The notes beneath the pieces were generated by a model. That model was not told the origin of the DNA and did not search any database. It saw only the letters and a list, made by a program, of their open reading frames with translations. The translations under genes were made by a program, and so were the position numbers. Below, one piece after another: positions 33,503-41,427 of a stretch of 42,888 nucleotides of DNA. The stretch is from Gemmatimonadota bacterium (GTDB taxonomy: Bacteria; Gemmatimonadota; Gemmatimonadetes; Longimicrobiales; Gaopeijiaceae), in NCBI GenBank assembly GCA_030550695.1, contig JAUQOX010000001.1:1-42888 (forward strand), read 5' to 3'. Position 1 is the stretch's first letter. Each line of letters begins with the position of its first letter.

Positions 33503-34170
33503 CGGGCCCAGATGCCGGGCGGGAGGCCGTCGACCCGCGAGGGGCGGTGGAGAAGGGAGGGGGGAGGGGATGGATCCGCCGGCTATACGAATGGGTTCTC
33601 CACTGGGCCGACACCCCCTATGGACCGGGAGCCCTGGCCCTCTTGGCCTTGGCGGAGTCCTCCTTCTTCCCCATCCCCCCTGACCCCCTCTTGATGGCTC
33701 TCTGTCTGGGAGCGGTGAGACGCTCCCTCCGTTTTGCCTTGGTGGCGACACTGGCCTCGGTGCTGGGAGGGGCTTTGGGCTACGCCATCGGGGCCGGAGC
33801 CTGGCATCTGCTGGGAAACTGGTTCTTCAACTACGTCCCCGGCGTCACGCCCGAGGCCTTCGAGAAGGTGCGGGAGCTCTACGATCGCTACGACTTCGGG
33901 GCGATCTTCCTGGCGGGTTTCACGCCCATCCCTTACAAGGTCTTCACCCTGTCGGCGGGTGTCTTCCGGATCGAGTTCCCTGTCTTCCTCCTCGCCAGCG
34001 TTCTGAGCCGGGGCCTCCGGTTCTTTCTGGTGGCGGGCTTGATCTACCGATTCGGCGCACCTATCACCCGTTTCATCGACCGCTATTTCAACCTGCTCAC
34101 CTGGGTCTTTGCCGGTTTGCTCCTGGGAGGTTTCCTGGTGTTGAAGCTTGTCGTGGGGAAGGAGCCGTGA
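33499..34170 (+). CDS. YqaA/DedA-type SNARE-associated membrane protein
   Basis: A 223-residue membrane protein. After a ~30-residue polar N-terminus it has the family segments SSFFPIPPDPLLMALCLG and FLAGFTPIPYKVFTLSAGVF, with a conserved Arg near LSRGLRFFLVAGLIYRFG, and four to five hydrophobic spans. YqaA/DedA proteins form a superfamily that includes undecaprenyl-phosphate and phospholipid transporters; the substrate here is unknown. ATG 33499 overlaps the pcm stop. Confidence 0.85.
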   Translation: MTGPDAGREAVDPRGAVEKGGGRGWIRRLYEWVLHWADTPYGPGALALLALAESSFFPIPPDPLLMALCLGAVRRSLRFALVATLASVLGGALGYAIGAGAWHLLGNWFFNYVPGVTPEAFEKVRELYDRYDFGAIFLAGFTPIPYKVFTLSAGVFRIEFPVFLLASVLSRGLRFFLVAGLIYRFGAPITRFIDRYFNLLTWVFAGLLLGGFLVLKLVVGKEP

Positions 34171-34211
34171 AGTTGCGGCCCTCGAGGAGAAGCACCGAAA
34201 AACGAAAGACT

Positions 34212-34240
34212 TTCCGGGGTTTTGGGACCAGACCTATATT
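34212..34240 (+). promoter_or_regulatory. Candidate promoter before the repeat-bearing hypothetical gene
   Basis: TATATT at 34235-34240 matches five of six -10 bases. The hexamer 17 bases upstream, TTCCGG (34212-34217), matches the -35 only at TT, so recognition would lean on the -10. It stands in a 123-base gap and places the start about 47 bases before the GTG at 34294. Confidence 0.4.
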
Positions 34241-34293
34241 TCGAGCGGGTGAGGGTCGTACCGTGGGCGAGGGACTCAAGGAGAGGGCGGACC

Positions 34294-34743
34294 GTGAAAC
34301 CACCGGATGAGGGCGAGACTTCCGGCCTCGTTGTTCCTCCTTCTCATGGCCCCGAAGGGGAAGATGAGACCTCGCAGGCAGGAGCGGGGGAGATCCCGGA
34401 AGATGCCATCTTCAACCCGGACGACCCCATTGTCCGAGCGGAGGGCGAGATTCCCGAGGATGCGATCTTTTCGCCCGACGAACCCATCGCCCGCCGAGAG
34501 CCCGGCCTGTCCAAAGGGGTGGCAGCGGGGATTCGGGGGGGCGGAGGCCGCCGGAAGCCGTGGGAGGGAGATCTCGCTTGGCAGATCCGACGGACGTCCC
34601 ACCTCCTGGAAAGCTTGGCCCACGCTCTACGGGAGCAAGGGATGGAGGCCCTCCGGGTGCACCCCGAGACGGACGCCATGGATGCCATGCTTCGGGCTTT
34701 CGTGGCAGGCTACCTGGTCGGTCGCCTGGACATCCGAGAATAG
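34294..34743 (+). CDS. Hypothetical protein with a 19-residue tandem repeat
   Basis: A 149-residue protein starting at GTG 34294, with AAGGAGA at 34278-34284 upstream. Three parts are visible: a polar, probably disordered N-terminus; two tandem 19-residue units (residues ~32-50 and 51-69, core GEIPEDAIFxPDxPI) with 15 of 19 residues identical; and a C-terminal helical domain (AWQIRRTSHLLESLAHALRE through FVAGYLVGRLDIRE). The two repeat copies differ at many silent positions, so the protein sequence rather than the DNA is being kept. No family recognised; an adaptor with a short linear binding motif is a guess. tRNA-Arg lies 55 bases downstream. Confidence 0.7.
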   Translation: MKPPDEGETSGLVVPPSHGPEGEDETSQAGAGEIPEDAIFNPDDPIVRAEGEIPEDAIFSPDEPIARREPGLSKGVAAGIRGGGGRRKPWEGDLAWQIRRTSHLLESLAHALREQGMEALRVHPETDAMDAMLRAFVAGYLVGRLDIRE

Positions 34744-34760
34744 AAGGGGATTCCCTGTTC

Positions 34761-34789
34761 TTCCGAGCCCGTCGGCCTCGCGCTATTTT
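34761..34789 (+). promoter_or_regulatory. Weak candidate promoter of tRNA-Arg
   Basis: TATTTT at 34784-34789 with TTCCGA 17 bases upstream (34761-34766). The -35 is poor. The -10 lies 9 bases before the mature tRNA end, a usual distance for a tRNA promoter. Confidence 0.35.
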
Positions 34790-34798
34790 TTCCTTCCG

Positions 34799-34872
34799 GT
34801 CCCCGTAGCTCAGGCGGATAGAGCACCGGTTTCCTAAACCGGGTGTCGCAGGTTCGAGTCCTGCCGGGGACG
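34799..34872 (+). tRNA. tRNA-Arg (anticodon CCT)
   Basis: Complete cloverleaf of 74 bases. Acceptor GTCCCCG (34799-34805) pairs with CGGGGAC (34865-34871), discriminator G. The anticodon stem CCGGT/ACCGG encloses the loop TTCCTAA, giving anticodon CCT (codon AGG). The T loop is TTCGAGT. CCA is not encoded. No terminator lies between it and the next gene, which starts 16 bases later. Confidence 0.95.
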
Positions 34873-34888
34873 CTTAGGAGACGGGAGC

Positions 34889-36328
34889 GTGGAGGCGGGC
34901 GTACCTTCCCAGGTCATCTTTCGCTTTTGGCTGCCCATGGCAGCCACGTGGCTCATGATGGCACTGGAAGGACCGTTCCTCGCCGCCGTCATCGCCCGCC
35001 TTCCCGAAGCCTCCTTCAATTTGGCCGCCTACGGCGTGGCCTACGCGTTCGCTCTTCTGGTGGAAGCGCCCGTGATCATGCTCATGAGTGCTTCCACGGC
35101 CCTGGTGGACTCCCTCCACAGTTACCGGCGGCTTAGGGCCTTCACCTACCTTTCGGTGGCTGGAGTTACCGCCTTTCAGTTCTTCCTCCTCATCCCGCCG
35201 GTGTTCAGCTTTGTCATGGAGAGGCTTCTGGCCCTCCCGGCCGAGGTGGTATCCCTCACCCGCACCGCCCTGTGGCTCCTCCTTCCATGGCCGGGGTCCA
35301 TCGGCTACCGGAGGCTCTACCAGGGGATCTTGATCCGGAGCGGCCGAACCCGCCTTGTGGCCATGGGGACCCTGGTCCGGCTGTCGTCCATGGCCATCAC
35401 GGCCCTCCTTCTCTCCTTCCTCCTTCACCCTCCCGGGGCCGTTGTGGGCGCTGCCGGCCTTTCCATGGGGGTCGTGGCCGAGGCGGCGGCCAGTCGACTC
35501 ATGGCGAGGAGAGCCCTGGCCGCCCTACCCACCTCCGTCCCCCCCGTGTGGGGCGGTCAGGCCTTGACCCTTTCCCGGATTGCCCAGTTCTACTTTCCCT
35601 TGGCCCTGACCTCCCTCATCTCCCTCGCTGCCCAGCCCCTCCTCACCTTCTTCATGGGAAGGGCCAAGGCGCCGCTGGAATCGTTGGCCGTGTTCCCCGT
35701 CGTGGCTTCCCTCACCTTCCTCTTCCGCTCTTTCGGCCTCTCCTTTCAAGAAGTGGCCATCGCCCTGCTGGGAAAGGACCCCAGGAATGTCCGCCCCTTG
35801 ACGCGTTTCGCCGCCTGGCTCGGGGTCGGTTCTTCCGCAGGGATGGCTCTGGTAGCTCTGACCCCGCTGGCATCCCTCTGGTTCGAAGGGGTTTCCGGGC
35901 TGACCCCGGAGCTGGCCGCCTTCGCTTTCGTCCCCACGGCGCTCCTCGTGCCCATACCCTTCACCATGGCGATCCTTTCCCTTCAGAGGGCACTTCTGGT
36001 TACGGTGCGTCGAACTCGCCCCATCACCGTGGCCACGGGCCTGGAGCTTATGGGTATTGCCGTGGTGTTTCCCCTGCTGGGCTGGAAAGCGGGGCTCGTG
36101 GGAGTCACCGCAGCATCGGTTTCCCTCGTGGTGGGGCGGATGATGGCAAATGTCTTCCTCTTCTGGGCCTGCTCCCGTGCCGGCCTTTCTCCCGGGTCGG
36201 GTAGCGACGGCCGCCGAGGAGAACCTCACTCCGCCCCTGGCCAGTATCGGGGTGAGGAGGAGGGGCCTGGCGGCCCGGCCAGGACTCCAGGGCCGTGGCC
36301 GATCACCGACCCCTACGTTTCCCGTTGA
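34889..36328 (+). CDS. Polytopic membrane protein, MATE/MOP superfamily-like (ANK-like)
   Basis: A 479-residue protein with about 12 hydrophobic spans and a polar, low-complexity C-terminal tail (~435-479). The two halves look related, as in MOP-superfamily transporters; both begin with F-x-x-P-L/M-A type segments (FRFWLPMAATWLMM and FYFPLALTSLISLAAQPLL). By eye it resembles the ANK (progressive ankylosis) branch of that fold, for example AAYGVAYAFALLVEAPVIML. The substrate is unknown. GTG 34889 follows GGAG at 34877-34880; it starts 16 bases after tRNA-Arg, so it is probably on the same transcript or on one starting within the tRNA region. Confidence 0.72.
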   Translation: MEAGVPSQVIFRFWLPMAATWLMMALEGPFLAAVIARLPEASFNLAAYGVAYAFALLVEAPVIMLMSASTALVDSLHSYRRLRAFTYLSVAGVTAFQFFLLIPPVFSFVMERLLALPAEVVSLTRTALWLLLPWPGSIGYRRLYQGILIRSGRTRLVAMGTLVRLSSMAITALLLSFLLHPPGAVVGAAGLSMGVVAEAAASRLMARRALAALPTSVPPVWGGQALTLSRIAQFYFPLALTSLISLAAQPLLTFFMGRAKAPLESLAVFPVVASLTFLFRSFGLSFQEVAIALLGKDPRNVRPLTRFAAWLGVGSSAGMALVALTPLASLWFEGVSGLTPELAAFAFVPTALLVPIPFTMAILSLQRALLVTVRRTRPITVATGLELMGIAVVFPLLGWKAGLVGVTAASVSLVVGRMMANVFLFWACSRAGLSPGSGSDGRRGEPHSAPGQYRGEEEGPGGPARTPGPWPITDPYVSR

Positions 36329-36353
36329 AGAGACTCCCCTTTCGCGGTAGGAT
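36325..36353 (+). promoter_or_regulatory. Sigma70-like promoter of the M16 peptidase pair
   Basis: TTGAAG at 36325-36330, a 17-base spacer and TAGGAT at 36348-36353. The -35 box contains the stop codon (TGA) of the preceding membrane protein gene. The predicted start is about 36360, roughly 40 bases before the ATG at 36401. Confidence 0.55.
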
Positions 36354-36400
36354 TGACGAGTTCTAGCCCCTTTCGGTCCCCTTGCTCCGAGGTGCTGGCC

Positions 36401-37738
36401 ATGCGCGTCCCCCTCTCCGTGCTTGCTTTGGCCCTGGTCACCGCTGCTTGCCGAGGCGAGGAAAGGAACGGAGCCGCCGGAGTTTTTCCCTTCGAGACCC
36501 ATCGGGTTCGCTTGGACAACGGCCTGACGGCGTACCTCATCCGGGCCGGGTCTCCCGGCATCGTCGCCTATGTGAGTGTGGTGCGCTCGGGCTCCCGGGA
36601 TGAGGTGGAACCAGGACGGACCGGTTACGCACACTTCTTCGAGCACATGATGTTCCGGGGAACGCCTCGCTTCCCCAACTACGACGAGATCACGTCGGGC
36701 ATGGGCGCTGCGCGCAACGCCTTCACCTCCAACGATATGACCGTCTACTACCTCGTGGCTGCCTCCGAGTATCTCGAGGCCATCATGGATTTGGAGGCAG
36801 ACCGATTCCAGAATTTGAACTACACGGAGCAGGCCTTTCGGACGGAGGCGGGGGCCATTCTGGGGGAGTACCAGCAGAGTGCCCTGAATCCTCAAAGCTT
36901 TCTGGACAAGCATGTGAGGCTCGTTGCCTACCAGCGGCACACCTATCGCCACCAAACCATCGGCTTCGAGGAAGATGTGCGGAACATGCCGGAAGGCTAT
37001 GAATACAGCCTCTCCTTCTTCCGTCGCTTCTACCGGCCGGAAAACGTGATCCTGGTCATTGCCGGAGATTTCGACGTGAAGGCCGCTGCCCGTTGGGTGG
37101 AGCAGTATTACGGAGGGTGGGCGACGGGTTATACCCCGCCCCAGGTGGAGCCGGAGCCGGAACCCGGCGGCCCCCGGGAGATCGAAGTGAGGTATCCGGG
37201 CCGGACGCTCCCCATCCTCGCCATAGGATACCTGGGACCGGCGTGGAGCGCGACCGACCGCCTTGCGGTGGCCGCGGAAGTCCTCGGCGCCGTGGCGTTC
37301 GGCCCGAATTCCGAGCTCTACAAGAAGCTGGTGATCCAAGAGGGGCGGGTGCAATATCTGGTATCGGACTTCAGTCTGGCCAGAGACCCCTCCCTTCTTC
37401 TGATCCAGACCATGGTGAATGACCCCGCCGATGTGGCCAAGGTCCGGCAGGAGATCCTGGAGGTCGTGGAAAAGTTCCGGACCGAGCCGGTGCCCTCGGG
37501 GCTCTTGGAAGACACCAAGAAGCACCTCAGGTATTCTTTTCTCATGGGGCTGGAAACTGCGCAAGACGTGGCCTTCTCGCTGATTCCTTTCCTGGTCAAC
37601 GCAGGACAGCTGGAAGCTGTGGAGCAGTACTACGCCACCTTGGCGTCCATCACCGCCGAGGAGGTCCAGGAAGCCGCCAGGCAGTTCCTGCAGCAGGATC
37701 GGCGGGTGGTGGCCCTCATGACCCAGGAGGGGAACTGA
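36401..37738 (+). CDS. M16-family zinc peptidase, catalytic subunit (lipoprotein)
   Basis: A 445-residue insulinase/pitrilysin-family peptidase. It begins with a probable lipoprotein signal (LALALVTAACRGEE), so it would be anchored outside the inner membrane. The inverted zinc motif HFFEH is at residues 78-82, and a distal Glu156 in the ILGEYQQ segment lies 74 residues further, as expected for the third zinc ligand. The C-terminal M16 domain (~200-430) completes the fold. It probably pairs with the downstream gene, which lacks the motif but starts two bases after this stop. Such active/inactive pairs degrade peptides in the periplasm in other bacteria. The preferred start is ATG 36401. Confidence 0.9.
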   Translation: MRVPLSVLALALVTAACRGEERNGAAGVFPFETHRVRLDNGLTAYLIRAGSPGIVAYVSVVRSGSRDEVEPGRTGYAHFFEHMMFRGTPRFPNYDEITSGMGAARNAFTSNDMTVYYLVAASEYLEAIMDLEADRFQNLNYTEQAFRTEAGAILGEYQQSALNPQSFLDKHVRLVAYQRHTYRHQTIGFEEDVRNMPEGYEYSLSFFRRFYRPENVILVIAGDFDVKAAARWVEQYYGGWATGYTPPQVEPEPEPGGPREIEVRYPGRTLPILAIGYLGPAWSATDRLAVAAEVLGAVAFGPNSELYKKLVIQEGRVQYLVSDFSLARDPSLLLIQTMVNDPADVAKVRQEILEVVEKFRTEPVPSGLLEDTKKHLRYSFLMGLETAQDVAFSLIPFLVNAGQLEAVEQYYATLASITAEEVQEAARQFLQQDRRVVALMTQEGN

Positions 37739-37740
37739 CC

Positions 37741-39324
37741 ATGAAACGCACCGCCGTCGCCCGCTTCGGAGGCTTGGCAGCCTTCTCGTTGAGCGGTCTT
37801 GCTCTTTGGGGCTCTCCCCCTCCGGTGCCCCAGGCCGCCCGCTTCGATGAAAAGCGAGGCCTCATTGAACTCCCCGAACCTCACTCCCCCTTTGTAGCCT
37901 TCAACATTTGGGTCAAGGTGGGATCCCAGAACGATCCGCCCGGAAAGGAAGGTCTTGCAGCCCTCACGGCAGCCCTGTTGGCGGAGGGATCCACCCGCGA
38001 GGACCCCTACGAAAGCATCTTGGCCAAGCTGTATCCCATGGCCGCAGGCTACTCCTACAGCGTAGACAAGGAGATGACGGTCTTCACCGGGCGCGTCCAC
38101 CGGGACAATCTCGACAACTATTACGCCCTTTTCCGCAATGCTCTCTTGAGCCCTGCTTTCAAAGAGGAGGACTTTGCCAGGGTCAAGAGCCAGACCATGA
38201 ACTATCTGGAGCGGGGTCGACGGTACGGACGTGATGAGGAACTCACCAAAGAGCTCCTTTTCGCACTGGCCTATCGAGGCACTCCTTACGAGCATCCCGA
38301 GGAAGGATATGTAGAGAGCGTGTCTTCCATCACGCTCGAGGACGTGCGGGACTTCTACGCCTCCACCTATCTCAGGAACAATCTGGTGGTGGCTGTAGGG
38401 GGCGGGTACCCCGAAGGCTTCCCGAGCCGGGTTCGGAACGACTTCGACCGACTCCCGGAGGGGCGAGTGCCTTGGGTTCCGCCACCGCGGCCTCGAACTC
38501 CCGAACGGGTAGAAGTTCTCATCGTGGAGAAACCCACCGATGCCACCCCGGTATCCATCGGCTTCCCCATCCATCTTCTGCGGGGGGACAACGATTTCTT
38601 CGACCTCCTGGTATTCAACTCATGGCTGGGGGAACACCGGAACTCCTTCAGCCACCTCTACCAGGTGATTCGGGAACGGAGGGGCATGAACTACGGGGAT
38701 TACTCCTACATCGAGGCATTCCCGCTGGGCTACGCCACCCAGCAGCCACCGGTGAACGTGGCCCGGCGGAGCCAGCTTTTCGAAATCTGGCTCCGCCCCA
38801 TTTCCAACACCACTCCCACGGACCTGCACCCGCGCGTCGTATTCGCCACCCGGGCTGCCCTGCGGGAGCTGGATCGGGTAGTGCGGTACGGACTCCCCAG
38901 CGAAGAGGTGGAAAGGACGAAGCAATTCCTGTGGAACTACACGGTGCATTGGGGGAACACCCTCTCCCGGCGCTTGGCTTATGCGGTGGATGATGTGTTC
39001 TACGGCATTCCCGCCCCCGGGTACCTGGCCCAAATCCGCCCCGGATTGGAACGGGTGACGCCCGAGTCGGTGAGGGAGGCCCTCCGCGTGCACCTCCGAT
39101 CCCCGGGCTATTACCTGGTCTTCATCACCCGCAACGCTCGGGAACTCAAGGACCTTTTGGTCCGCGGGGCCCCCACGCCCATCACTTATCCCGGCCCGCA
39201 ACCACGGGAAATTCTGGAAGAAGATCAGGAGATTGCCCGATACCCCATCCCGGTCAGGGAGGAAGACGTGCGGATCTTGGATATCTCCCAGGTGTTCCAG
39301 CGGCCCATGGGAAGCGCATGGTGA
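37741..39324 (+). CDS. M16-family peptidase, non-catalytic partner
   Basis: A 527-residue M16-fold protein with a signal-like N-terminus (residues ~1-32). At the place of the zinc motif it reads GKEGLAALTAALLAEGST, with no HxxEH, so it should not bind zinc by itself. The C-terminal M16 domain keeps the Arg/Tyr substrate-binding element (YQVIRERRGMNYGDYSY), which in two-subunit M16 enzymes is supplied by the inactive partner. Starting two bases after the catalytic subunit, it very likely forms a heterodimer with it. A polar C-terminal extension of about 40 residues follows the domain. Confidence 0.88.
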   Translation: MKRTAVARFGGLAAFSLSGLALWGSPPPVPQAARFDEKRGLIELPEPHSPFVAFNIWVKVGSQNDPPGKEGLAALTAALLAEGSTREDPYESILAKLYPMAAGYSYSVDKEMTVFTGRVHRDNLDNYYALFRNALLSPAFKEEDFARVKSQTMNYLERGRRYGRDEELTKELLFALAYRGTPYEHPEEGYVESVSSITLEDVRDFYASTYLRNNLVVAVGGGYPEGFPSRVRNDFDRLPEGRVPWVPPPRPRTPERVEVLIVEKPTDATPVSIGFPIHLLRGDNDFFDLLVFNSWLGEHRNSFSHLYQVIRERRGMNYGDYSYIEAFPLGYATQQPPVNVARRSQLFEIWLRPISNTTPTDLHPRVVFATRAALRELDRVVRYGLPSEEVERTKQFLWNYTVHWGNTLSRRLAYAVDDVFYGIPAPGYLAQIRPGLERVTPESVREALRVHLRSPGYYLVFITRNARELKDLLVRGAPTPITYPGPQPREILEEDQEIARYPIPVREEDVRILDISQVFQRPMGSAW

Positions 39325-39424
39325 AGGGGGATGCCCAAGATCGCCCATAGGCTAACCGCAATCCCACCACTGCTGCCGGCGGTCCAGGAAAGCCGACCCA
39401 GGCTTGTGACAGGTCCCCCGACGG

Positions 39425-39484
39425 GCGCTGCGACCGGAGGAAAGCAAAACCGAGGCAAGGTGTTCGGGCCTCCGGTCGCAGCGC
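39425..39484. repeat. 16-bp perfect inverted repeat between convergent genes
   Basis: GCGCTGCGACCGGAGG (39425-39440) and its exact reverse complement (39469-39484) flank a 28-base spacer; two more pairs can form outside (one G-T, one G-C). Inside the spacer CCGA and TCGG can make a smaller stem. It lies in the 167-base gap between the M16 pair (plus strand) and the M14 gene (minus strand), 100 bases after one stop and 8 before the other. A bidirectional terminator fits best; the plus strand continues TCCTTTCC. The rest of the gap holds nothing I can identify. Confidence 0.75.
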
Positions 39485-39491
39485 TCCTTTC

Positions 39492-41417
39492 CTATCGGCC
39501 TAGCGAAAACTCCCGCTCCGCCACTCCTCCCCGGGTTGAGAGGATGCGGGCTTTCCCACGTACCACGCCGGGTCCCTGAACTTCCACACGGAACGTGGTG
39601 CTGGCCCGCTCCCCGGGGTCCAGCCACCCCATGTCCACAGTGCCTTGGGGGTTCGGCTCCACAATGCGGACCTGGGGACCTTCACGGCCGGACGGCGGAA
39701 ACTCCAACACAGCCCGGTCGGGACGAACGATCTTGACCAGTCGGGCCTGTCGAAGAGCCGTGGGAAGACCGCCCACGTTCCGCCAGCCCACCGTCACCTC
39801 GAAAGTCCGGCGGTCGGCCTCCCGCCCAACTTCCTTGACCTCAATCTCTTCCATCTCCAGCAAGGGCAGATGCTGGGCGAGGGTGAGGTTGAAGAGGCCC
39901 TGGTTCCGGACCCAGCGCTCCAGGTCGGCGGGGGGAGGATTCTGGCGGAAGAACTTGGGGTGCCACCCTCCAATCTCCACCGGGCCGTAGAGGGGGTGAT
40001 GGAACGGTCTCCACTCCCGGAACGCCAATCCTTGATTGTATGTGTCGTCCCACAGAAGGGCGTCCAACTCGTCCTCCACCCCGTCCCCGTTCAAGTCCGG
40101 AAATCTTCCCCCGTTCCAAAGCTCGTCCCCGTACCAGATAGCCCCGTAGTACCAGTAGCCGAAATCCGGTCCATGGCCGAAGAGGGGACTCCCGGCGTTG
40201 GGATCCGTACTCCGACCTCGGGTGGCGTAATCGTGGTATACGTCCCCGGCGTAGGGATAGCCCGTGATGCTTACCCCGATGGAATCGAAATACTCGTAAT
40301 AGGCCAAATCCTCGGGGTACATCCTCTCGTGGCCCGGGGACGTGGAGGGCGCCCGGAGATGCATGGGCACCGCCGTATCCATGGAGTTCACCACCGACAC
40401 GTTCGGGTTCTCCAACAGCCAGACCACCACCGACCGGGTTTCGATCTCGCTCAAGGGAAACTCCCCGGCCCCGGTTTGGGTGAATCCCCTCCCGGTCCGG
40501 TCCCGCCCCGGCATGGGGCGCCAGTTCTCCGCATAGTTCCGGTGGAGATCCAGCCCACCGATCCCGTCCTCGTCCACCCGTCCATCGCCGTCATTGTCCA
40601 GCCCTTCCCCCACCACCACCCATATGGCTTCTTCGCCGGGCCGGGCCCTTCTCATGAGCCGACCGGAGGGGTCCCGTTCGTCGGGGACCATCGTTGCCAC
40701 ATCGTCCGTGCCGGGCCGAGGCCGGAACCGCACCTGGAGGATCACGCCGTCTCCGTCCAGGTCGTCCGCCGGATCCTCGTCCAGGAGCCCGTCACCGTCG
40801 TTGTCCACAGGTCGGTTGGTGCTGCGATTCGTCTGGGCTGTATGGAGGTAGAGTTCGCTCCCGTCGGGATTGTTCTTCGGCCGGAAGTAGAGGGCACGGG
40901 TATCCAAAAGGCGGGTCACGGCCGGATCTTTTCCGTAGTTCTCCAGCACGTATTTCATAAGCCAGAGAACGGTTTCTGCCGAAGTCACCTCGCCGGAGTG
41001 CCGGTTCCCCTCGAAGAAGGCAGCAGGCTTGTCGGTGGCCGGCCCGGTTTTCTTGTTGGTGACGGTGGCCTGCAGAATGGGGCGACCCTCGAAACTGCGG
41101 GCCACCTCGTAGACCTCCACCAAGTCCGGGTACTGCTCTTCCCACCGCCTCAACCAGGTGTACATGACCTCCAGGGTGTGGTACCGGTCGAAGGTCAGGG
41201 TGGGCCCTGCCTCGTACTCCACCTCGGGATGCCGTACCTTTGGGAAGAAGTTGGGCCCGTGGCGAAAGGCCTCCAGGGTAAACCATTCGGGGACCCTAGC
41301 TCCCTGGGCCGTGCCCTCCCCCATCCCGGGGCGGGCCCCGGCGGGCTGGGCCTGAAGGGGAAGGGAGGCCGCCAGGATCCATAGAGCGGCCAAACATGCG
41401 CATCCGGTTCTGGACAT
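39492..41417 (-). CDS. Secreted M14-like metallopeptidase with Ca-binding-like loops
   Basis: A 641-residue secreted protein (signal peptide with cleavage near LPLQAQ). The zinc carboxypeptidase domain begins near FDRYHTLEVMYTWLRRWEEQ and contains the ligand pair His140/Glu143 in GNRHSGE. The stretch where the third zinc His is expected reads VVNSMDTAVPMHL, with Asp347 in the usual His position and a His at 353. Two insertions carry DxDGDG-type acidic repeats (from residues 205 and 274), and a third, DLNGDG, lies at 441. The C-terminal ~110 residues form a predicted beta-sandwich. ATG 41417 is preferred because GGAG stands six bases before it; ATG 41429 is possible. It is divergent from the next gene. 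Confidence 0.85.
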   Translation of the reverse strand: MSRTGCACLAALWILAASLPLQAQPAGARPGMGEGTAQGARVPEWFTLEAFRHGPNFFPKVRHPEVEYEAGPTLTFDRYHTLEVMYTWLRRWEEQYPDLVEVYEVARSFEGRPILQATVTNKKTGPATDKPAAFFEGNRHSGEVTSAETVLWLMKYVLENYGKDPAVTRLLDTRALYFRPKNNPDGSELYLHTAQTNRSTNRPVDNDGDGLLDEDPADDLDGDGVILQVRFRPRPGTDDVATMVPDERDPSGRLMRRARPGEEAIWVVVGEGLDNDGDGRVDEDGIGGLDLHRNYAENWRPMPGRDRTGRGFTQTGAGEFPLSEIETRSVVVWLLENPNVSVVNSMDTAVPMHLRAPSTSPGHERMYPEDLAYYEYFDSIGVSITGYPYAGDVYHDYATRGRSTDPNAGSPLFGHGPDFGYWYYGAIWYGDELWNGGRFPDLNGDGVEDELDALLWDDTYNQGLAFREWRPFHHPLYGPVEIGGWHPKFFRQNPPPADLERWVRNQGLFNLTLAQHLPLLEMEEIEVKEVGREADRRTFEVTVGWRNVGGLPTALRQARLVKIVRPDRAVLEFPPSGREGPQVRIVEPNPQGTVDMGWLDPGERASTTFRVEVQGPGVVRGKARILSTRGGVAEREFSLGR

Positions 41418-41427
41418 AGGAATCTCC

